A stretch of 5,010 nucleotides of DNA from Verrucomicrobiota bacterium (GTDB lineage Bacteria; Verrucomicrobiota; Verrucomicrobiia; Limisphaerales; UBA1096): assembly GCA_003972865.1 (NCBI GenBank), contig QOAX01000059.1, positions 1-5,010 of the forward strand. Reading direction: 5' to 3'. The stretch's first letter is position 1. Each line of letters opens with the position of its first letter. This document shows positions 1 through 5,010 of the stretch, in pieces. A model generated the notes under the pieces. That model did no database searches and had not been told where the DNA came from. It saw only the letters and a list, made by a program, of their open reading frames with translations. The position numbers and the translations under genes are program-made.

Positions 1-892
1 CCTCGAGTGACGGGGCTTGACGCGTGAGTTCGCGCAGCGGCCAACCGCGCTCCCAGGCACTGGTGAAAATCTTTTCGCGTGCATCGGCGCTCTTGGTGTT
101 GGCGAACCGGCAGCGCACGTAGCCTCCCGGCTGCTCGGCGCACTCCGCTTGGCCAAGCGCGAGTTTGTCACCCCACGCTTTGACATCGGCAAGGGGTGCC
201 CGCACCTCGGCGACGACGGCCGCGTTGGCCTTGGCCATCAACTCATCCAGCGCGCCGCTGGCGAGCAGTCGGCCCTCGTGCAGGATGACGATGCGGTCGC
301 AGGTCATCTCGATTTCGGAGAGGATGTGCGACGAGATCAACATCGTGTGGTCGCCGGCCAACTCGCGAATCAGTTTGCGAACCGAGCGAACCTGGTTGGG
401 ATCGAGGCCGGAGGTCGGCTCGTCGAGCACGATCAACTCCGGCTTGGCCAGGAGCGCGTCGGCCATGCCCACGCGTTGCCGGTAGCCGTGCGAGAGTTGG
501 CCGATGAACCGGCCGGCGACATTGGCGATGCCGCATTGCTCCATCACCTCGTCGATGCGCTGGGCGGAGTTGCCGTTGGCCAGGCGCTTGAGTTGGGCGC
601 GGAACTTCAGGTAGTCGCCAACGCGCAGATCGGGCGGCAGCGGGTTGTTTTCCGGCATGTAGCCGAGCCGCTCGCGGACGCGCATCGGGTTTTCAAAAAC
701 ACAGTCGCCCCCCACGCGCACCGTGCCGGAAGTCGCCGCCATGAAGGTGGTGAGGATGCGCATCGTGGTGCTTTTGCCCGCGCCGTTTGGACCAAGAAAA
801 CCGACCACCTCGCCTCGGCCCACGGAGAACGACACACCGTCGAGCGCCACGTGTTGCCCGTAGCTCTTGGTTAGGTTTTGCACCTCGATCAT
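1..892 (-). CDS. GldA/CcmA-like ABC transporter ATP-binding protein (3' end cut by window edge)
   Basis: Cytoplasmic ATPase subunit of an ABC exporter of the gliding-motility GldA / CcmA type, which normally powers an ABC-2 permease encoded nearby. The visible 297 residues contain Walker A GPNGAGKST at about 34-42, a Q-loop region reading YMPENNP (78-84), signature LSHGYRQ (133-139), Walker B with LIVLDEP (153-159), a D-loop SGLDP and the H-loop histidine in SSH (187-189). The Q-loop glutamine is replaced by glutamate, as I recall for GldA-like ATPases. A C-terminal accessory domain of about 80 residues follows, and the frame runs off the left edge at ...APSLE, where relatives continue for only a few more residues. 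I chose the ATG at 892 (MIEVQNLTKSYG) because GGAG lies six bases upstream. An in-frame ATG at 904 would add four residues but lacks a clear ribosome binding site. Divergent from plsY. The transported substrate cannot be read from the sequence. Confidence 0.93.
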   Translation of the reverse strand, partial: MIEVQNLTKSYGQHVALDGVSFSVGRGEVVGFLGPNGAGKSTTMRILTTFMAATSGTVRVGGDCVFENPMRVRERLGYMPENNPLPPDLRVGDYLKFRAQLKRLANGNSAQRIDEVMEQCGIANVAGRFIGQLSHGYRQRVGMADALLAKPELIVLDEPTSGLDPNQVRSVRKLIRELAGDHTMLISSHILSEIEMTCDRIVILHEGRLLASGALDELMAKANAAVVAEVRAPLADVKAWGDKLALGQAECAEQPGGYVRCRFANTKSADAREKIFTSAWERGWPLRELTRQAPSLE

Positions 893-1010
893 CGGCGTCT
901 CCATTTGCAAGCCGCCGCGAACCTAACGGCTATAACCAGCCAAAGGCAATCCGCACGTGCCGGTGGGAAACGACTTGCCGCCCGCGAAGCCCAGCCACTA
1001 CAGTCCGCGC
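893..1010. promoter_or_regulatory. Divergent intergenic region, probable promoters of the ABC ATPase gene and plsY-gpsA
   Basis: This is the only non-coding stretch between the minus-strand ABC gene and the plus-strand plsY-gpsA pair, so transcription of plsY-gpsA, and of the ABC gene if it leads its own unit, should start here. It is richer in A and T around 930-950 than its flanks. A -10-like TATAAC lies at 931-936 on the plus strand. TTGCAA at 905-910 resembles a -35 box, but the 20-base spacing is longer than the usual 17. On the minus strand TATAGC (934-929) could be a -10 for the ABC gene, without a convincing -35. These matches are to the generic sigma-70 consensus; the host's own promoter consensus is unknown, so exact sites are tentative. 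Confidence 0.35.
899..902 (-). promoter_or_regulatory. Ribosome binding site for the ABC ATPase
   Basis: GGAG on the minus strand, followed by six bases and the ATG at 892. It overlaps the alternative upstream ATG at 904 and is the reason for preferring the shorter start. Confidence 0.5.
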
Positions 1011-1667
1011 ATGGTGGTGCTTGCGTGGCTGGTCGTTGTCCTTGCGGGATATTTGCCCGGCTCGGTGCCGGCCGGATTTCTCGCGGGCCGGCTGAAGGGC
1101 GTGGACATCCGCACGGTCGGCAGCGGCAACATCGGCGCGACCAATGCCTTCCGCATACTGGGCAAGGGCATCGGGATCGTGGTCCTGTTGATTGACGTGA
1201 TGAAAGGGCTGTTGCCCTGCCTGTTTCTCCCGGCGCTCGTGGCCGGGGTGTTCCCCGAGGGGCGCACGCCCGAGCCGGAGACGCTGCAACTACTGATCGG
1301 CGTGTCAGCGATCCTCGGGCACAACTACCCCTGCTGGCTCGGCTTCAAAGGTGGCAAGGGCATCGCCACCACCGCAGGCGTGGTGGGTGCGGTCGCGCCG
1401 GTGCCGCTTGCGATTTGTCTCGGCGCGTGGGCCGTTTTTTTCGTGGCCAGCCGCTACGTTTCGGTGGCGTCGATCGCGGTGGCGGTTGTGCTGCCGATCA
1501 GTGTCGCTGCATTGCCGGGTGAGGGGGGTGATCGCTTCGGGCCGCTGTTCTGGGTTTTTCTGTTCCTCGGCGTGATGGCTATTTGGAAGCATCGTATAAA
1601 CATTCAACGGCTCATGAACGGCACCGAGCATCGGATGTGGAGCAAGCGGGAGGAGGCAGCGAATTGA
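1011..1667 (+). CDS. plsY: Acyl-phosphate:glycerol-3-phosphate acyltransferase PlsY
   Basis: Integral inner-membrane enzyme that transfers an acyl group from acyl-phosphate (made by PlsX) to position 1 of sn-glycerol-3-phosphate, giving lysophosphatidic acid, the first acylation in phospholipid synthesis. The 218-residue product has the three conserved family motifs: SGNIGATN at 38-45, GHNYPCWLGFKGGKG at 103-117 (glycine-rich loop) and HRINIQRLMNGTE at 194-206. Several hydrophobic segments (about 2-24, 53-80, 92-104, 121-145, 150-168, 177-192) fit the multi-pass topology, and the length is close to the usual 200 or so. The ATG at 1011 places the first membrane helix right at the N terminus as in relatives, but has no visible Shine-Dalgarno. 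An in-frame GTG at 957 would add 18 hydrophilic residues and has only a weak AAAGG upstream. The stop codon overlaps the gpsA start. Function is secure; the start is less so. Confidence 0.95.
   Translation: MVVLAWLVVVLAGYLPGSVPAGFLAGRLKGVDIRTVGSGNIGATNAFRILGKGIGIVVLLIDVMKGLLPCLFLPALVAGVFPEGRTPEPETLQLLIGVSAILGHNYPCWLGFKGGKGIATTAGVVGAVAPVPLAICLGAWAVFFVASRYVSVASIAVAVVLPISVAALPGEGGDRFGPLFWVFLFLGVMAIWKHRINIQRLMNGTEHRMWSKREEAAN
1648..1656 (+). promoter_or_regulatory. Strong ribosome binding site for gpsA, inside plsY
   Basis: GGGAGGAGG, containing a full AGGAGG at 1651-1656, ends seven bases before the TTG at 1664. It lies in the last codons of plsY and fixes the rare TTG as the gpsA start rather than the in-frame ATG at 1583, which would add 27 residues unlike the family. 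Confidence 0.85.
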
Positions 1668-2644
1668 AAACGGCAGTGATCGGGGCCGGTGCCTGGGGCA
1701 CGGCACTGGCGCGAATGGTACACACGAACGGCGGCGAGGTTTGCCTCTGGGGCCGCGACGCCGACGCATTGGCGGCGCTTGGCCAAGCGGGCCGCAACGA
1801 GCGTTACCTGCCGGGAGTCGACCTGCCAAGCGACCTGCCGACGCAAGCTGACTTGGCCAAGGCGGTGGACGGCGCGGGCTGTGTGGTGCTGGCGATTCCG
1901 TCGCAGGCGTTTCGCGAGGTCACCGCGCGCCTGGCCAAGTTCGACGGCGTGGCGGCGAGCGTGACCAAGGGCATCGAGTTTGAGACCGGCCTGACGATGG
2001 GCGGCATCCTCGGCGAGACCATGCCCTTGGCCAGAGTGGCGGCGCTGTCCGGCCCGACACTAGCGATGGAAGTCTGCCGCGACATGCCCAGCGCGGCGGT
2101 GGCTGCAAGCGAAACGGCCGGGGTGGCGGAGACAGTGCAGCAGATTTTTCATCGGCCCACGTTTCGCGTCTACACGAGCGAAGACCTGATCGGCGTCGAG
2201 TTGGGTGGCGCGTTGAAAAACGTGATCGCCATCGCGGCGGGGGCCTCGGCCGGGCTGGGCTTCGGCGACAACTCGAAGGCGGCACTGGTCACGCGCGCGA
2301 TCGCGGAGATCCGCCGGTTGGGCGTGGCGTGTGGCGCGCGCGCGGAGACGTTCGCCGGCTTGAGCGGCTTGGGCGACTTGACGGTGACGTGTTTCTCGAG
2401 CCTGAGCCGCAATTATCAGTTCGGCCAACGGATCGGGCGCGGCGAAAAGCCGGAGGCCATCCTCGCCGACTCGGTGTCGGTGGTGGAGGGGTACCCGACC
2501 GCGCGGTCGGCGTGGAACCTCGCGCGCACCCGCGACGTCAGCACGCCGATCATCGACGAGGTTTACGCCATGCTGCACGAGGGCAAAGACCTCCGCCAAG
2601 CGCTCCTCGACCTGACCACCCGTTCCTCCAAGGCGGAGGATTAA
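1664..2644 (+). CDS. gpsA: NAD(P)-dependent sn-glycerol-3-phosphate dehydrogenase GpsA
   Basis: Cytoplasmic enzyme that reduces dihydroxyacetone phosphate to sn-glycerol-3-phosphate with NAD(P)H, making the acceptor used by PlsY. The 326-residue product, close to the usual 330 or so, starts at a TTG and goes directly into the Rossmann fold: MKTAVIGAGAWGTALA with the GxGxxG dinucleotide site at 7-12. Further family motifs are VLAIPSQ (75-81), VTKGIE with K102, SGPTLAMEV (129-137), ELGGALKNVIAIAAG with the probable catalytic K185 (179-193), NSKAAL (203-208), GLGDLTVTC with D238 (235-243), SRN (248-250) and VVEGYPTA near the C terminus. K102, K185 and D238 correspond to the conserved catalytic set of the family. 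The TTGA at 1664-1667 joins the gpsA start to the plsY stop, which suggests one transcript and translational coupling. No truncation or missing key residue is seen. Confidence 0.96.
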   Translation: MKTAVIGAGAWGTALARMVHTNGGEVCLWGRDADALAALGQAGRNERYLPGVDLPSDLPTQADLAKAVDGAGCVVLAIPSQAFREVTARLAKFDGVAASVTKGIEFETGLTMGGILGETMPLARVAALSGPTLAMEVCRDMPSAAVAASETAGVAETVQQIFHRPTFRVYTSEDLIGVELGGALKNVIAIAAGASAGLGFGDNSKAALVTRAIAEIRRLGVACGARAETFAGLSGLGDLTVTCFSSLSRNYQFGQRIGRGEKPEAILADSVSVVEGYPTARSAWNLARTRDVSTPIIDEVYAMLHEGKDLRQALLDLTTRSSKAED

Positions 2645-2647
2645 GCG

Positions 2648-2662
2648 GGCCAAGCCGTGGCC
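2648..2662. terminator. Small GC-rich hairpin between convergent genes, possible terminator
   Basis: Four bases after the gpsA stop, GGCCA and TGGCC form a perfect 5-bp stem around a 5-base loop. There is no T-run after it on either strand, so it is not a canonical intrinsic terminator. Its position in the 42-bp gap between gpsA and the oppositely oriented DUF1501 gene (stop at 2687) is where a bidirectional terminator would be expected. The stem is short enough to arise by chance in GC-rich DNA. Confidence 0.25.
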
Positions 2663-2686
2663 GGGACACGTGCCCGAAACACCCGA

Positions 2687-4090
2687 CTACGCCACAACCT
2701 CCATCACCGGCTCGCCGCTTGAGATCATCAATGGGCGATCCTGCGTGTCGTAAATGAGCGCCTTCGGGTCGATGCCGAGCAGATAATAGATGGTCGCCGC
2801 CAGGTCCTCGGGCGTCACGCCGTCCTCCGCCGGTTCCGCGGCGTGCTTGTCGGATTTGCCGTGGACAAATCCCCCCTTCACTCCTCCGCCAGCGAGCAGG
2901 ACGCTGTAGCAGTTCGGCCAATGGTCGCGGCTGGCGTTCTTGTTGATTTTCGGCGTGCGGCCGAACTCTCCCATCCAGACCACCAGCGTCTCGTCCAGCA
3001 TCCCGCGCTGTTCCAGATCCTCCAGCAACGTCGGCAGTGTCTGGTCGGTGACCGGCAGATGGTAGGCTTCAACGATCGGATACATGCGCGTGTTATCGAA
3101 GCCGTGGGTGTCCCAGCCGCCGCTGGTCTTGCTGCGCCCGCCGATGCTGTTCGAGAAGTAGCACGTGGAGAACTTCACGCCCGCCTCAGCAAGCCGCCGC
3201 GCCAGCAGGCAGCCCTGTCCGTAGGTTGTCCGGCCGTATCTCTCCCGGAGCCACGTGGGCTCCTTTGAGAGGTCAAAGGCCTCGCGCACTCGCGGCGAGT
3301 TCAACATCGCCATGGCGTTCTTGTAATAGTCGTCCAGCCCCCGGGCCTGCTCGGAGAATTCGAGCAGGCGCGACTGGGCGTCGATGATCTGCTGCAGGCC
3401 GCGCCGTGCCTGCACCCGGTCGAGCGTGAGATTGCCGGGCAGGCTCAGCTCCGGCAGGCGAAAGTCCGCCTCATTCGGGTCGCGCGGGATAAACAACGGG
3501 TCGAACTTTTTGCCAAGAAAACTGGCGTGCTGGCCCGGCGTCCGCGAGCCGTCGGCGATCACGTGCGGATAGGAGACGAACGTCGGCATGCCCCGGTCCT
3601 CGTTCGCGCTGAGCTTGCTGACCACCGAGCCGTAGGCCGGGTAGAGGTCGGGCAGGTCGCGCAGGCGCTGGTCGTCGCTTGGCGGCGCATGGCCGGAGAG
3701 CGCGTAGTAGCCGGCCGAGTTGTGATTCTTCATGGTGTGGTGCAGCGTGCGAATCACGGTGCACTTGTCCATATGCCGGGCCATCCGCGGAAGGTGCTCG
3801 CAAATCTCGATGTCCGGGCAGGAGGTGCGGATCTGCACGTGCGGCGAACGGTATTCCTTCGGCGCGTCCGGCTTCATGTCGAGGATGTCGATCTGGCTCG
3901 GTCCGCCCCACTGGAAAAGGAAAATGACCGCTTTTGCCCTCGGCGCGATCTTGAGGTTCGCCACGGTCGCCTCCGAGGCGCGCAACAGTTTCGGCATCGT
4001 CATGCCAAGGAGCCCCATGCCCCCTGCTCGCAGCAGGGTGCGCCGCGCGATCGCGGTCTCCCGGAAACTCTGGCAGGACGGGTCTCTCAT
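2687..4090 (-). CDS. DUF1501 family protein with Tat-type signal peptide
   Basis: A 467-residue protein of the DUF1501 family, which is abundant in Planctomycetota and Verrucomicrobiota and which I recall being grouped with the alkaline-phosphatase-like superfamily; its substrate is unknown. The N terminus has a twin-arginine motif ARRTLL (15-20) and a glycine/methionine-rich hydrophobic stretch (about 22-36), typical of Tat-exported members, so it probably acts in the periplasm or at the cell surface. Family landmarks follow in order: FLFQWGGPSQIDILDMKPDAP (57-77), TMKNHNSAGYYALSGHAP (119-136), SGGWDTHGFDN (323-333), VVWMGEFGRTPKIN (370-383), RDHWP (388-392), LLAGGGVKGGFVHGKSD (398-414) and a closing VTPEDLAATIYYLLGID (425-441). 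The conserved Asp, His and Glu residues in these blocks could bind metal, which is inference. Length is normal and there is no frameshift. The ATG overlaps the stop of the upstream DUF1553 gene as ATGA (4090-4087), so the two are probably co-translated. Confidence 0.94.
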   Translation of the reverse strand: MRDPSCQSFRETAIARRTLLRAGGMGLLGMTMPKLLRASEATVANLKIAPRAKAVIFLFQWGGPSQIDILDMKPDAPKEYRSPHVQIRTSCPDIEICEHLPRMARHMDKCTVIRTLHHTMKNHNSAGYYALSGHAPPSDDQRLRDLPDLYPAYGSVVSKLSANEDRGMPTFVSYPHVIADGSRTPGQHASFLGKKFDPLFIPRDPNEADFRLPELSLPGNLTLDRVQARRGLQQIIDAQSRLLEFSEQARGLDDYYKNAMAMLNSPRVREAFDLSKEPTWLRERYGRTTYGQGCLLARRLAEAGVKFSTCYFSNSIGGRSKTSGGWDTHGFDNTRMYPIVEAYHLPVTDQTLPTLLEDLEQRGMLDETLVVWMGEFGRTPKINKNASRDHWPNCYSVLLAGGGVKGGFVHGKSDKHAAEPAEDGVTPEDLAATIYYLLGIDPKALIYDTQDRPLMISSGEPVMEVVA

Positions 4091-5010
4091 CGCCTTAGAA
4101 TAAACTCCTTCGCGTTCAACAGTCCCCAGGCCACGTCCTCAAGCGCGCCGCGCCGGTCTCCGGCGGCGGAGAGGTATTTCAACATCGCAGTGCTCTCGTT
4201 CGCAGACGGAGCCCTGGTTAAAATCGCCCAGTAGAGCGCATCGACAATCTCGGCATCCCCGTTCCCCTCCCTGATCTGCCGGCCGATCCGATTGTTGTCC
4301 TGTCGCAGCAGCCGGTTCAGGGTCTCGCCCCCGGTGAGCTCGAAAACCTGCGCGAGGGTTGTCTCATCGTTTCGCTCGGCATCGGAACTGGTCAGTCGTG
4401 CCGGCTTGCCAAAAAGCTTGAGGAAGCGCTCGCCGTGCCCGGGGTTCCGTGACAGGTGCACGCTCTCCACGCCGGGCATCCCGACCGATCGCGTGCTCTT
4501 GTGCGTGTCGGCAAACTCGATGGGGCCCGCCAGCGAACGGTGCGCGGCATCGATGATTACCTCCGCGGGATAGCGGCGCACGGTTGCGCGCGCGAAGTTC
4601 TCCTCGGAACCCGCCGCGCCGCCACGGGGATCGGCAGAGAACTGGTAGGTTTTTGAGTTGGCAATCAAGCGAATCAAGTGTCGCGGGTCATGACTGCTCT
4701 CGCGCAGTTCCCGCTCCAGGGTTTCCATCAGCGCCGGATTGGAGGCCGGGTTCGTGTCGCGGACATCGTCCACCGGTTCGATCAGCGCGCGGCCGGTCAT
4801 ATGGAACCATATCCGGTTGGCCTGCACTCTGGCAAAGTTCGGGTGGGAGACCACCCATTGCGCCATCTCCTCGAGTCTCCGGTTCATGGACGTCAGCGGT
4901 GGCGCACCGCGTTCCAGCAACCCGGGCTCGGGTGGTTTCCTGGTGCGCGGGTGCTTGAGGACGATTTTTGGGTCGAGCTTGTCGAGAGCCACAAGCTTCA
5001 CTTTCTGCTC
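4087..5010 (-). CDS. DUF1553 domain protein, C-terminal part (5' end cut by window edge)
   Basis: The frame is open to the right edge, so the visible 307 residues are the C-terminal part of a larger protein; a GTG at 5001 is an internal codon, not the start. Numbering from the edge, the text matches the DUF1553 (PSD1) domain: KHPRTRKP (19-26), the linker that in relatives precedes the domain; RRLEEMAQWVVSHPNFARVQ (44-63) followed by NRIWFHMTGRALIEPVDD (65-82); HLIRLIANSKTYQFS (112-126); RRYPAEVIIDA (146-156); FLKLFGKPARL (197-207); ETTLAQVFELTGGETLN (217-233); and a C terminus with ALEDVAWGLLNAKEFILRR. Full-length relatives usually carry a DUF1549 domain, and often a c-type cytochrome (PSCyt1) domain, before this region, and should do so here beyond the edge. 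They are found next to DUF1501 genes, as seen here. The biochemical function is not established. The TGA stop overlaps the DUF1501 start by four bases. Confidence 0.92.
   Translation of the reverse strand, partial: EQKVKLVALDKLDPKIVLKHPRTRKPPEPGLLERGAPPLTSMNRRLEEMAQWVVSHPNFARVQANRIWFHMTGRALIEPVDDVRDTNPASNPALMETLERELRESSHDPRHLIRLIANSKTYQFSADPRGGAAGSEENFARATVRRYPAEVIIDAAHRSLAGPIEFADTHKSTRSVGMPGVESVHLSRNPGHGERFLKLFGKPARLTSSDAERNDETTLAQVFELTGGETLNRLLRQDNNRIGRQIREGNGDAEIVDALYWAILTRAPSANESTAMLKYLSAAGDRRGALEDVAWGLLNAKEFILRR

Noticed and set aside
17..874. 285-codon plus-strand open frame opposite the ABC ATPase
   Set aside because: The minus strand has a complete set of ABC motifs over the same span. 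The plus-strand product is rich in Arg, His, Gly and Ala with no recognisable domain, a typical antisense shadow in GC-rich DNA.
1583..1663. Upstream 27-codon extension of gpsA from the ATG at 1583
   Set aside because: It lies inside the plsY C-terminal coding region, including motif 3, and family members begin directly at the Rossmann strand. The AGGAGG-TTG arrangement at 1651-1666 explains the start.
2060..2653. 197-codon minus-strand open frame opposite gpsA
   Set aside because: GpsA motifs run without a break on the plus strand here, and the antisense product is low-complexity Arg/Ala/Gly-rich.
2662..2676. CACGTG palindrome within GGGaCACGTGCCC as a second hairpin
   Set aside because: Pairing needs a bulged A and leaves no loop for a stable RNA hairpin. 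A 6-bp palindrome is expected by chance in such GC-rich sequence.
3527..4234. 235-codon plus-strand open frame across the DUF1501/DUF1553 junction
   Set aside because: It lies antisense to two well-supported genes and spans their boundary. The translation has no recognisable domain.

Overview
The window is GC-rich bacterial DNA with five protein-coding genes, two of them cut by the window edges. I see no RNA genes, mobile elements, CRISPR arrays or long repeats. The DUF1553 protein followed by a Tat-exported DUF1501 protein is a gene pair massively expanded in Planctomycetota and Verrucomicrobiota, so one of these phyla is the likely source. A GldA-like ABC ATPase beside plsY-gpsA fits Verrucomicrobiota at least as well. 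This placement is an inference from gene families, not from a phylogenetic marker.

Layout. Positions 1-892 (minus strand) hold a GldA/CcmA-type ABC transporter ATPase, nearly complete but missing its last residues at the left edge. A short divergent intergenic region (893-1010) separates it from a plus-strand pair. In that pair plsY (1011-1667, acyl-phosphate:glycerol-3-phosphate acyltransferase) overlaps gpsA (1664-2644, glycerol-3-phosphate dehydrogenase) by four bases. A 42-bp gap with a small GC-rich hairpin separates gpsA from a convergent minus-strand pair. That pair is transcribed from the right edge: a 5'-truncated DUF1553 protein (4087-5010) overlapping a complete DUF1501 protein (2687-4090) by four bases.

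How the genes work together. GpsA reduces dihydroxyacetone phosphate to sn-glycerol-3-phosphate. PlsY acylates that product at the membrane to lysophosphatidic acid, so the plus-strand operon encodes two consecutive steps at the entry to phospholipid synthesis. The DUF1553/DUF1501 pair looks co-translated and probably works outside the cytoplasm; its biochemical role is not established. The ABC ATPase probably pairs with an ABC-2 type permease encoded beyond the left edge.

I did not find a clearly new system here. The least understood part is the DUF1553-DUF1501 pair. Most other long open frames are antisense shadows of these five genes, as expected in high-GC DNA.
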